The notes beneath the pieces are model-generated. The model was not told the origin of the DNA. It did not search any database and saw only the letters and a list, made by a program, of their open reading frames with translations. From NCBI GenBank assembly GCA_022925895.1, contig JAKSYS010000079.1:1-64000 (forward strand): a stretch of 64,000 nt of DNA, read 5' to 3'. The position numbers and the translations under genes are program-made. This stretch comes from Fragilaria crotonensis. Lineage: Eukaryota; Bacillariophyta; Fragilariophyceae; Fragilariales; Fragilariaceae. Numbering within the stretch: position 1 is the stretch's first letter; each line of letters opens with the position of its first letter. Shown here one piece after another: positions 1-10,429 of this stretch.

Positions 1-180
1 GAACCTCACGGATCGCACTGAATGTGCCAACAGTACCTTTGGGGCAGTCTTGTGTATGCCTCTGCATGACGGATTTAACGTCAGAGCACTGGTTCCAACA
101 AAATTTCGATTAGATCGCATTGCCGTTGGGTCAATTTTTGCGATACAGACGACCAAAATGTGAAACAAGACTTGTCCTCC

Positions 181-3100
181 ATGACACTCCACAATCGCGT
201 CAGCATTATATCAGATGAATCGATGACAATGGACGATCTTGAGGAGCCGCAGGAGATGGAGGAGGACGATCCAAATTATGTTGGAGGTATTGATGATATT
301 GATAACAAGATGATGGAGTCCCTGTTTGATTTGAGCGCGTATGCAAGCAACGATGACGGCGGAAATGATGATGAAAGTGATAGTAGCAGTGCTGGCCAAT
401 CATCATCAAGTCAGGGCTGGACTTATCTTGTTGGGAACAAAGCGCCTGCTGTTTCCATTTCCATTGATGGTGTTGACCTTCGGTTGCTGGAAAAGGCTCG
501 TGATGAAGTCCCGACGGTGCTTGATAACATAAAACGGAAAGTCTTTGGCAGTAAGCGATATCGTGATATGAGTAAGGTTTCCCCTGGCGACTTTTTGAAG
601 GCGTTCATGGATCCCCAACTCTTGGGGTATCTCAAGACCTTTATTAACGCTAACATGACAAGCGATCCAGTTTCCAGTTCGGACATAATTGCTTTCATTC
701 GTGTTGAATTGATGTTGTCATTCTACAAGGTAGGAACAAAGTGAAAGCCGCTGTCGCAGCTGTTTGCCATACAGTCAGCATTCATTGAACTCATCATCCT
801 TCTTTTTCTTGCATTGATCCAGGTGTCACCTTTAATGTACTTTAATCCAGCCAACGTTGCGAACTTTCCTTCTTCAACATGTGGTATGAGCCATGCGAGA
901 TACAGATGTATTCTACAAGCACTCAATTCGAAGGAACACACACGGCACAACTTCCACATCTAGTGTGTGGCACCACTTCACGACGCCACATTCCTTCAGC
1001 AACCTCTACTGGAATCTGAAGCCCCCATGTCCCACAATCGGGAATTAGCAACTGCTATGGCCCTCGTACGACAATTTGTGCCGAAGTTGCCTTCATACCA
1101 GGCACAACTGATATCGGACTGGATGATGACTTACTTCGTCTCCGTTCTAGGAGAGTTGTCCTTGAAGGGTATTCTCACACTAACAATCCAAACAAGGGGT
1201 TGGGGGTCGTACACCATGGAGCTGTGTCGAACTGCACTTCGCTGTACTGTGGTGGACACGTTGCATCTCGCAATGAGTCCACGCTTGACTGCGTGAAAAT
1301 CCTACTTCTCTCCTTGTCAGGGGCATCAATCGAATCACAGATTCGTCTCAATCGGACAAACTTCTTCTGGGATCGAGGTTATGGGGGTATTGAAGGTGAT
1401 GTCAACTCGTTTGCAATGGCAAAGGGAGCTGTTCTGTGGGAACATCTCGGAGAATGAAGTCGTTTCCTTTTACGTTTGATCAGCGCCCTGGTACTTCGCG
1501 TCGCCTTATCCAAAAGAAAGGTACTACGGCAGCATACTGGGCTGTCAAAGGAACAGGACGTCAAACCCAGTATGCCTTGGCACACAGGAGTGGGATGGGG
1601 CGTGTCGTGTTGATGCACACAACCGATGAAGCCTTAGGGCCTGGGCGATACACTCTCATTACACGTGATGGAAAAAATGCAACGATTAAGTACGCACGAG
1701 ATGACGATGTTGTGATCCCATACCTGCTGCAGTCATCTTCACCACCAGGCGTCATTATGTTGACGGAAAGCCAACGCACTCCGGAATGGTTCTTACTGCG
1801 AAAGTTCCGGATAACGGGAACAGGTGCATATGGTATTTGGAAATTTATTAGTAGTACTATGAATGATGATCTTCTTGATGAGAATATGAACGCAGTGATA
1901 CAAATCCTCAGCATGCAAAGTAATGACAACGACTTGGTCGAGCCGCCAGAAGAAGACAACCAAACTTACGAACGTGAAGCTTTGAATACATTGCTGTTGC
2001 CGGATCTTCGGAGGATCTGCCGAAACAAGAAGCTACCAGTCTCGGGGTCAAAAGGGATACTCATCGATAGAATCTTATCATGGACGTCACAGCAGGAGCC
2101 TTCAAGAAGACCGGCAGCACAGAACAGCATTTTGTCGATACTAATGAAATCATGGTTCATGGCTCCATTCAAGTCTAGGGCTTGTCGCGAAGGAACTCTG
2201 AATGAGCCATTCATCTTTGCTAACTTTCCTCGGTTTGTTTCTCAGAAAAGTGCAAAGGAGGGTCCTGATGGGCAGCGGAGGACAGTAATTGAGAGTATTC
2301 ACGAATTTGGACTGATGTGTAACGCGGACAACGAGCAGCCTTCTCACCTGATGCCATAGCAGGAATTGCGGATGTTTTGCCTGATGGTACTTCAACTTCT
2401 GTTGTTGCGCTGGTGGAAATGAAGTCGAAATGCTCACAGGCGACACTGTCAGCGGAGATGGAGTTGATAACTTTGTACGGAGAGTATCAGGAAATCAATG
2501 CGGAGGAGGATCCAATAAGTTTCAAATCATCAATCCCAGATACGTCTTACCGATGCCAATTGCTTCACGGAATGGCATCAGGTAATCTTGATAATGCCTT
2601 TTTTGTTGTGGCTTCACTGAGAAAAATTATTCGTGTTGTTCGTGTTCGAATCAGCAGTCAGATACGAGGACAGTACATGTCGGCAATTGCTCATTTGGGT
2701 CGGCAGCATCTGCGGTGGATTGTCGATGGAGGAGTTGTCCCGGAGATGGAGTTTGAGACAGGGTCACATGCTGTCGATCAGCATAGTGTGCAGACAACGT
2801 TTGACCTGTGGCAAGCTATGTGCAACCTCATAATTGATGAGCGAGGGCGCCCTCTTCCAGCAGGGAAGCATCTTCTACCAGAGGTGGTTGCAACATGGAA
2901 CAGGGGCAAGGGACCGATTGATGTGTACAGTCGCTTTCAAAAAAACATCAAGTCGGTGCATTCACGTCTCGGCCCAGTTGCTGCAATTTGGATGCGTTTG
3001 GTAATGACAACTGTGTACAATGCATATCATTCCTTCAATCTAAGCCGTGCAGCCGCATTCCTTGCCAGCGATGAATGTAAATCATTCAAGGACTTCCAGA

Positions 3101-3831
3101 GAATTCGGGCTCGTCAATGCTCATTTCGTCAGTTTTGTCAACTTCTTGCTAACGATCTAACAGTTGAAGTTGCTTCAGAATTGAATTACACGGCCAGCAG
3201 CAGCGAGGACGAAGAGGCGATGCCAAACGATGAAGCAAGTGTACAGGAAGTGATTCTCTACAATAAACGGGAGGCTTTCTTCTCCAGGCCAAAGCTTATT
3301 TCAAAAAGACGAAGTCGAAGACTTGCACATGTTCCGTGTTCTGCTGGAAAGCAATCCAGTTGTGTCTGGTGTTGTCGTCTGGACCATTCACCAGGTTTTC
3401 AAAAGCATAGCCGACATGGCAGGAAAACAACCTGGTTATGCTCTACCTGCGATGTCCCTCTATGCAAAGTGAAAAGGTACAGCGAACGGAGCTGCTTTGA
3501 TCTATTCCACGAAGCTGATTCATTGTTTGACCCCTGTTGTGCCGCTGCTCAAGAGGCAGTGCATGTCCGCGCACACACCAACCGAACACTCCCGCCATCT
3601 CGCCGTCGTGTCGCCACTGCAAGTTCCGGCCTTGGTGATATCTCTGAAGGAACAAGTTCTGATGAAGATGCGGCATCATGTGACTCAGAAGAGGAGAAGA
3701 AGTCAATTCCAGGAAATTCAAGTAGCGACGACGCTGACAAAAGTGCGATGCGTCCTGCCATTCGACGCCGGACTGCAACAAAGGCTATTGCAATATCCAG
3801 AAGGAGAACAAGACAGAGTTATTTGATATGA
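181..3831 (+). pseudogene. PiggyBac-type transposase with inserted SAP and YqaJ nuclease domains, broken
   Basis: Reading pieces in successive frames give one long transposase. An acidic N-terminus starts near the ATG at 181. A 93-bp GT-AG intron (730-822, phase 0) leads into a PiggyBac-like segment that hits an in-frame TAG at 961. Reading shifts frame for a DDDLLRLRSR segment (about 1121), then WDRGYGG (about 1368). It shifts again near 1436 and by one base near 2340. The C-terminal part has a GKGPIDV-type motif (about 2908-2925) followed by NAYHSF, then a Cys/His-rich tail (about 3340-3545), both typical of PiggyBac. Between the second and third acidic motifs lie YqaJ motifs: RTPEW..R..ITGT (about 1768-1830), EGTLNE (about 2190), SPDAIAG (2344-2364) and VALVEMKSK (about 2405-2430). 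A SAP helix pair (about 1985-2075) sits inside them. Family facts: PiggyBac is a cut-and-paste DDD transposase and YqaJ is a lambda-exonuclease-like fold. Inference: the element is dead here. No terminal repeats or TTAA duplication were identified. Confidence 0.75.
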
Positions 3832-5195
3832 TCAAAAATGGTGTTGTCGGTTAATTCCGAGTTAGCAGCCATGATCATGGTGATGATCAAGTTTAACAAG
3901 TGCATTTAGTACGTGAAATCTTTGAATATTAAATTTGCGGGGCAATTTCGATGAATTTTGTCCTTCCACTGGTTTTTCCTCTAGGACAAACAACAAAATG
4001 AGCGTGAAAAAATCACCTATCTTTGTGGCATTGTATCTCCACCAAAACAAGACCGTATTTCAAAAGTAGGACAGATTTAGAAAGGTAATGTACTCAGGAG
4101 CAATTTGTACGCCTCAGTTTGTCCTAGTCTAAGAAATTGGAGGTTAGCGGTGATAGCCAAAATTTGTCCTCTTTTTTTGTCCTAAAAAAATTACCGTCGG
4201 GGGTTAACGGCGTGTCCATTCGGGTTTTTTTCACATCCAAGTTTCCAAGTTTCCAAGTGATCGAACTAGTCGAATTTTGGGTTCGATTTATGCTTGGTCG
4301 ATGTAGTGTCCATTCGGACAAAAGGAGAATCGAAGTTCCGAACTCCCAAGTTTTACTTCCTCCGAGTAGAGTTGAATGCTTGGGGAGTAGAGTCATTTCA
4401 AAATTTTCTGGCATTGCGAACATGAGTGTCGTATCCACTGGATTAGCTGGTACAGACAACAGGTTATGAAACTTGGATTTCTGAACTTGGCTAAAAAAAT
4501 CTCGTTAACTTGGATGTCCAAGTTAACGAAAGACGAGTCCCACGAAACACAAAATCCAAGTTGAATCACGAGTCGACTAGTTCGATCACTTGGAAACTTG
4601 AAACTTGGATGTGAAAAAAACCCGAATGGACACGCCAAACCATAAATCGAAGTTGAATCACGAGTCGATTAGTTCGATCACTTGGAAACTTGGAAACTTG
4701 GATCCAATTTTTTTTGTTGTATGGAGTATGGACACCATCAACATTCTCCTGTTTCCCGGACGCTTGTCCGTTTGGGCTACGTGAGAATCCGGCACTTGTA
4801 GTAATTCCGGTGAAACAAACTTGATGACCGACGAATATGTGTACCTGGTACTGCATACAGAGGAGTACGAGGACACTACCGTAGTACTACTACAGTAGGA
4901 GATAGTTACATGTCATCTGAACGAGCGAATAAAGGTAAACTGGAGACTGGAGTACATCCATCACATCTATTACCCCTGTGCTCCACTTGTATTCGAAAGG
5001 CAAGGGTCCGAGACACCATGAGGTCGTGGCGAGGAATCAAACGAAAACTTCAAGTCAACCGTCACAATGAGGGTCGTCTGCTAAAGTCGATATCAACACC
5101 CGAGACGCATCTTCAAGATGCCATGGCTTCATTGTCCCTCGACTATTGGACAGCACCAAAAGAATCGCTATGTGCGTTCCATATCCCAAGCCTAA
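3832..5195. other. Non-coding interval with foldback repeat
   Basis: AT-rich sequence between the PiggyBac relic and the macro-SIR2 gene. Apart from the inverted-repeat element at 4209-4703 it holds poly-T tracts and short TACTAC/GTAGTACTAC palindromes (about 4860-4900). An open frame at 4910-5350 has no recognisable domain; it could carry an upstream exon of the next gene, but no splice junction with matching phase was found. Confidence 0.4.
4209..4703. repeat. Foldback inverted repeat with partial direct duplication
   Basis: The stretch 4209-4273 is repeated in inverted orientation at 4573-4636 with about one indel, leaving a spacer of about 300 bp. The right arm's outer part is repeated directly at about 4653-4703. 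Inside the spacer is a perfect 12-bp palindrome with a 2-nt loop: CGTTAACTTGGA at 4503-4514 and its complement at 4517-4528. Short CCAAGTTT units recur through the arms. No coding capacity is visible. This looks like a MITE or foldback element, but no target-site duplication could be assigned. Confidence 0.6.
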
Positions 5196-7166
5196 GTGTC
5201 AACTTTCTTTGCATGGACCAAGTTGCAGACGAGAAAGAGAGAAAAAGGCGGAAGAACATCAATCAAGCGTGCCGCTCGTTTCCAGGAAATCTTTGTGGAT
5301 CTCACGGGATGGCACGCGTCGCGTTGCTCCTCTTCCAGGTTTTTACTTGACGACCGTTTCCACTCAAATCTTGACGATGACGACAGGAGGTTGAAAGGGA
5401 GAATCCTTTCCTTACTCGAAGCACCCTCACGAGTAAGCCCAGCGTACAATGCCCTTGTAAGTCGACTACAAGAAGATTTCGGATTAGGGAATCTGGATCA
5501 TGCGCTGCAGAGGAGAGGAGAAAGAAGCTTTGCTGCCAGAAACACGAGGTCGATGCCATCAATGCCGTTCGTCTCCCAAAAGATGAAATGGGCTCCTAGC
5601 ACTCGTGCAACTGAAATTCTGCAGAAAATCGTTTACCGTATAGAGAATAACGCAGATATCAAACGAGCTGCCGCCATGACAGACATCTCAGAGGATTGGA
5701 AGAGGCTCAAGGATTTCCTTCATCGTCATAATGTCCTTGATCCCTTGCGCGCAGAATATGGAGACCTTCAAATGGAGATTGTTTTGGAGGAGGCACACGG
5801 AGATGTCCGAGCAGCGTTGTGGCGACTATTTGAGATCCCAAGCCACGTTTTTGTCTGCAACTCATCCGTGTGTGAACTTGCCTGCGATGCATTTCTTTGT
5901 CCCGTGGCAGCAATCACGGCTGGCGTGGAGTTGAACGGTAGGATTTGGGACCAGTGGAAAGACCAAACAAAACGAACAAATATGGACTTATGGCATGCAC
6001 TGACAGGAGGGCCCACATGTGATCACGTTGAGTTCCTTAAAGATAAACATGTCGCTGTGCCCACAAGGTGGCCGCAAAATCGCTCTCAACCACTCATACT
6101 TCCCACCGAAGTCGTCTTTGGGCGTGATGCAGGGTTACAGATTAAGGGACTCATGCAATCAGCACGCGATTTCTTACGCGTGGCGTATGATGAAGTGAAA
6201 GACACAGCGCCTCAGAATGGCCGTGAGCGTCATCTTCTAGCTCTCCCAGTCATTGGGACTGGTGGTGGCGGAGCTAGAGATATGACTGGGGAGATTATTA
6301 AGAACCTGTTTCATGTCCTTGACGAGTTTGTTTCCAGACACAAGGTGGATTGCGTCATTGTTGCTGCCGACGAAGCAACGTACGCTCATGCACAGGCCGT
6401 GCGAAAGGAACCTTCATCGATTCTCCATCCAGACAAGCTCAAGGCAGCTGAGGATCTGGCACAGCTTGCTGCATCAGGGCATTTATCGCTTTTTATTGGC
6501 GCTGGAACATCGATACCTTCTGGGTTACCTTCCTGGAAAGGACTCCTGAACGCGATAGAAGATCAACTCACGTCCTCCGGGGTGACCGGAGTATATACAA
6601 TTGAAGAAGAGTGTAATGGAGATCTCCTTCGGGTGGCTGACAAACTTGAGGAACTTGCGAGTTCACATGCAAACGGCAAATGCCTCAAGACGCGAGTTGC
6701 CAAACTTATTGAGGAGCAGAAATGTCACCCTTCGCTCGTTCTAGCTCTGCTTCTCTCGCTTCCTTCCAAGTCGATTGTGACTACGAACTATGACAAATTA
6801 ATCGAGACTGCCTTTCGAAACCAGAATCTTGCATCCTTGGATCGTTTTGCCCATCAGCCCAGACATGGACGTCAGACGTACCGTGTGAACATGAAATCAT
6901 CTGATCTTTCTATTTTGCCTCATGAACCTAAACCCGGAGCAAAGAAATGGCTATTAAAAATGCATGGATGTGTCTCACACCCCAAAAAGATGGTATTGAG
7001 CGGCAAGGACTACGTGGAAAGTAAGGTGTTGACTGGCATTGTTCAGGCCAACTTGTTGACTACTCATTTATTGTTCTGTGGCTTTTCCCTCACGGACCCC
7101 AACTACCAGAAGGTGGTGAAGGAAGTTCGAGATGCTATGCACGGCGATACAGTGGGAGGGCCTTGA
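5196..7166 (+). CDS. Macro-like plus SIR2-family protein (putative NAD-consuming effector)
   Basis: Uninterrupted frame of 656 codons that begins directly after a stop with GTG; the first ATG in frame is only at 5550, so the true start or a first exon is unresolved. Residues about 217-395 look macro-like: CNSS and DAFLCPVAA, then ALPVIGTGGGGARD (about 348-361), a glycine loop of the type that binds ADP-ribose, then a VDCVIVAAD strand. Residues about 430-650 are a SIR2_2-type domain: FIGAGTSIPSGLPSW (Rossmann NAD loop), VTTNYDKLIE (catalytic Asn about 531), LKMHG (catalytic His about 589) and LLFCGFSLTDPNYQ. Family knowledge: this SIR2 class resembles NAD-cleaving bacterial defence effectors more than histone deacetylase sirtuins, and it has no zinc-binding Cys quartet. 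Inference: it hydrolyses NAD or handles ADP-ribose as a stress or immune effector. The protein stops soon after the SIR2 core, so the C-terminus may be truncated. Confidence 0.7.
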   Translation: MSTFFAWTKLQTRKREKGGRTSIKRAARFQEIFVDLTGWHASRCSSSRFLLDDRFHSNLDDDDRRLKGRILSLLEAPSRVSPAYNALVSRLQEDFGLGNLDHALQRRGERSFAARNTRSMPSMPFVSQKMKWAPSTRATEILQKIVYRIENNADIKRAAAMTDISEDWKRLKDFLHRHNVLDPLRAEYGDLQMEIVLEEAHGDVRAALWRLFEIPSHVFVCNSSVCELACDAFLCPVAAITAGVELNGRIWDQWKDQTKRTNMDLWHALTGGPTCDHVEFLKDKHVAVPTRWPQNRSQPLILPTEVVFGRDAGLQIKGLMQSARDFLRVAYDEVKDTAPQNGRERHLLALPVIGTGGGGARDMTGEIIKNLFHVLDEFVSRHKVDCVIVAADEATYAHAQAVRKEPSSILHPDKLKAAEDLAQLAASGHLSLFIGAGTSIPSGLPSWKGLLNAIEDQLTSSGVTGVYTIEEECNGDLLRVADKLEELASSHANGKCLKTRVAKLIEEQKCHPSLVLALLLSLPSKSIVTTNYDKLIETAFRNQNLASLDRFAHQPRHGRQTYRVNMKSSDLSILPHEPKPGAKKWLLKMHGCVSHPKKMVLSGKDYVESKVLTGIVQANLLTTHLLFCGFSLTDPNYQKVVKEVRDAMHGDTVGGP

Positions 7167-7547
7167 ACGACCTCATGAATTGTTGGGCGACAGTAGTCAT
7201 ATCGCATTCCGATTTTTGGTTGTGCAACCTTGCACTGATGGCTTAAGACCCAATCGCACTTGATTCCCAATCAAGTTTGTAGCAACAACGGATGAAATGT
7301 GCATCTCAATTGTACCAGCGCCTCCGAGCTCCCTGAGCTGTAGCCACAATGCAGCCATGAATATAGTGCACGCCGGCGAATGCTTAACTGTGCCCTTTAC
7401 CTCTATCAAAGTTGAAGCCAATGAGAGAGATGGATCGAATAGTGTTGTGCACAAAACGGTATACGGAACAAGCACCACGACGATTTGGTACTCCGAGTAT
7501 ACTTGCGTCTACTCTACGATAGCAACTAGAAGAATTTAGAACCAAAA
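7167..7547. other. Non-coding interval
   Basis: No supported gene. It holds one copy of the recurring 11-mer palindrome TACTCCGAGTA (7489-7499). It separates two genes that converge on it (macro-SIR2 on plus, GGSTLE copy on minus). Confidence 0.4.
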
Positions 7548-8538
7548 TCATAAAATAAGCTCACGCACAACCGAGTCAGCTACAAAGATACCTTCAGCCG
7601 CCCCTGGTTCCAGCGTGATATCTGTACCATCGAAACGGATGGAAAACACTCGCTTGCCGTCCTCAAACGTGCCAGCATCACGCTCCTCTAAAAGACGAGT
7701 CATGGCATCTTGGATGTTGCACTCATGTTGCATGAGCTTAACGGCATCAAGACCATTGTCGACCACCGTAGGTAAATGTTGCTCCTCGACTTGGTGTAAC
7801 AAGTCTCCGTCTTTGAACCCCACACAAAGCGTGAAGACTGCCACTGCTGATCATTTGATAAACTTTTCGGGTCGCCCAGAACCGCCGTTTGCCTGCTGTT
7901 ACTTCTACCGGGTCGTCGTTGTTGTCCATAGCGTCAACTTCAGCCTCGAATAATACAACATGTCCACCAACATCCATAAGGTGCATGTGAGCTACGTCGG
8001 CAGATGTGTGCTCGTCGCGGAAACTCTTGCCCGTCGTGAATCGTTCAAATTGGAAACCAGGTGCCGACTTATTGGAAATGTAGTCCTTGTGTGAGGCAAT
8101 CATGATGGTATTCGTTCCGGGCAAGACGGTGACGAGATATTCTTTGCCGTTCTTTATCTTTCGAGTTGCGAGTATTTCCAATGTCGAACCACCAAAGAAA
8201 AAGTCCACCTTGTTCATGTCGACACCACGATGACGCACGGCAACATGAATGGGAATAACGTGTGGTGGCTTGTGAGGATACTTGTTGGTGGTCTCGCGAG
8301 ACGGAAGTGACTCAAAAGGCAGTGGTAACTTCGACATGAGTTGCTCGATGGGCACAATCCGTGATGGTTTACAATCCACATGAAGATTGGGTGTGATATC
8401 AGCTACCGTCACCTTGTCCACGGTTTTGCTCGCACCATTGGGTGTCCAGCCGAAGTATCCCAGATCTGCAATTGGCGTAAAGATACTTAGCTTAGTTGCT
8501 TTGAGTGCCTGGACGAGACCTTTGCTTGGACGAAACAT
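7548..8538 (-). pseudogene. Truncated, frame-broken copy of the GGSTLE-motif protein
   Basis: Close paralogue of the gene at 10430-11509, on the same strand. It reads from FRPSKGLVQAL through DFFFGGSTLE and FQFERFTTGK to a one-base shift at the AA of 7834-7835. It then continues in another frame (FTLCVGFKDGD... LMQHECNIQDAM) to the matching C-terminus VVRELIL. Removing one base restores SLTLC in line with SLTLW of the paralogue. It lacks about 26 N-terminal residues present in the intact copy and starts at an ATG directly before FRPSKG. The family is not recognised. The shift could be an assembly indel, but the missing N-terminus argues for a decaying duplicate. Confidence 0.6.
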
Positions 8539-9473
8539 CGTCCCATCGTATCTGCCTCTGTTGTGGATTTTTCTTTTGTTGTGTGATGAATGTTGTGTGG
8601 TTTATGTCGTGTTTTGAGTTTTGAATTTTCAAACGTTATACTGGAGTACTGGACGCCGATCGCGACAGTAATGCGAAACGCGGGATGCGGTGATGCGGTT
8701 GATCGCTGCGCCGTGCTGGCATGATGTATGCATATGTGTAAATGACACGGGCACGAATCATGAATAGTCCTATAAACATGTGTATTATATACACAGTATT
8801 CTTATGTTACACTGTATATGTATTGTGACATACGAAGCACATGACACATGACATAGAAAGATTCTGGGAATTTATGTGTATATGCATACTGCGTATATTT
8901 ATTCAAAACAGTCGATATGAAGTCTATATTCAATATACTGTATATGCATAGTCACTCGAGCATTTCGACAACTGCCCTTGCAATTTGTTTTCACAAAATA
9001 GGATGCCAAGCTAACCTGAGCGTAGTATCGTGGTAGCAACTTGACGGAGCTCATTTGAATATAGGCATCTTATAATCCTTCCATTCGTTTGGATTGGGCC
9101 TAAGCGCCTAAGCCCACACGAGTTGAACCCCTTAGCGCGAGGAAGGGGTAAAACGTCGCATCGTGTCGCGCGGGGTTTTGTCGAGGCGGGCTGGGCGTGG
9201 GACTCGGAGTGTGGTCGGTCGTGCGGTGCGCGACACATGCGCAGGAGTTGGTGTGCATGATCCCGCAACAGACAACTCAAAGAGGCTTGCAAACAATGCC
9301 AAACACCAGCCACGCATGAGCAAGAGAACTAATCGATACAGGTTTGACAGCTGCCGCCGTGAAATTGCAATATTTGTTAGAACAGAACACGAGCGTACAC
9401 GATGATGCAGAACAAGAATAAAAGACGTGCTCGTGAACATGCATATTTTTGTCGATTTCTAGACGAAACTTAC
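8539..9473. other. Non-coding interval
   Basis: Strongly AT-rich from about 8720 to 9000 with many TATATGTGTAT-like dinucleotide tracts, then a GC-rich patch (about 9100-9260). Frames across the patch exist on both strands with no domain signature. No gene supported. Confidence 0.35.
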
Positions 9474-9670
9474 CAGCAAACAGTGTCATATTTGCACGTT
9501 GTCTTTGAGTCTACATAGCACGGTGAGTCTTGGGGTGGTGGGGTTTTGGATCCTTGGTTTGGGCATGAATCGACATGTAAATCACGTTCTAGCTTAGACG
9601 TTCCGCTCATCACAGGCGAGGCAACGACCATGCCAATAAGGAACAAAGCAGAGCGATAAAGGCGAAACAT
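9474..9670 (-). CDS. Possible first exon of a small secreted protein
   Basis: The minus strand from the ATG at 9670 encodes a classic short signal peptide (MFRLYRSALFLIGMVVAS) followed by a mature segment with four cysteines in DSCPN, SPCYV, TTCKY and TVCW. A consensus donor GTAAGT follows at 9473 in phase 2. The next exon could not be placed: acceptors downstream do not give a convincing continuation. No family is recognised. It could equally be a chance frame in intergenic DNA. Confidence 0.25.
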
Positions 9671-10429
9671 TTTGATATTGATGAGCTTGTCCATTCGAAG
9701 GCTTTCTCCAAATAATGGAGAAAGTTGTAACACCCTGGAGGAATGCAGAAGGGCATGCGAAATTCCTGTACGAACGTTCCGAACGTCGCTCGCAGCACTA
9801 TCGTATGCTCAGAATACTATTTCACGAATGGTAAAGTGGGGAAAAGCAAATCCCTTAAACGCTTCTCCCAAACATCACATTTACGCTATGACGAATCAGA
9901 CAATGTTGGTGAACGCATGGATACATTCATACTCACAGGATGGAAAAAGTTGTCACATGCTTAGGGGATGCAGATGAGCATGCCAAAGGCTGTAAGAAAC
10001 TCGCTCTTCGCAGTCTTGACTGTCGTATGTCATACACCTCGCACTTGTTGTACTCTACTCGGAGTACCGGTGAATTCACCAATGGAAAAGTGAAGAAAGC
10101 GAAGCCCTTACAAACTATGTAACTCACCAACGAGTGAACGCATACGAGAGAGGGAGATTTATCATCATACTCCGAGTATCTTTTGTTATTCTGCTCGATA
10201 GCTATGCATGTCATAACAACCATTCTATTACTGCATTACCGGTAATTCGAGGACAGGTCTGTTCTCGAGGATGTCTCGTCACTCTCTCTCGGCACACACT
10301 CGGCAAGTGCGATCCACTACGCCAAGCATGATGTGCAGTTGATGTATGCATAGAGTAATGGGCATGGTCCTTGGATGGTGAACTATTGGTAGGCATTGTC
10401 CCATTCCCTTGGAAATTTCGAAACCGAAA
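9671..10429. other. Non-coding interval with palindromes
   Basis: No supported gene. Two copies of the recurring palindrome lie at 10056-10066 (TACTCGGAGTA) and 10168-10178 (TACTCCGAGTA). A loosely duplicated phrase, TTCACGAATGGTAAAGTGG near 9823 and TTCACCAATGGAAAAGTGA near 10075, together with two AAAAGTTGTCACATGC-like phrases, suggests an old local duplication. Confidence 0.35.

Noticed and set aside
3832-5195. First exon of the macro-SIR2 gene within 4910-5190
   Set aside because: No donor and acceptor pair with matching phase; the best-looking acceptor (near 5338) needs phase 2 and no suitable donor was found.
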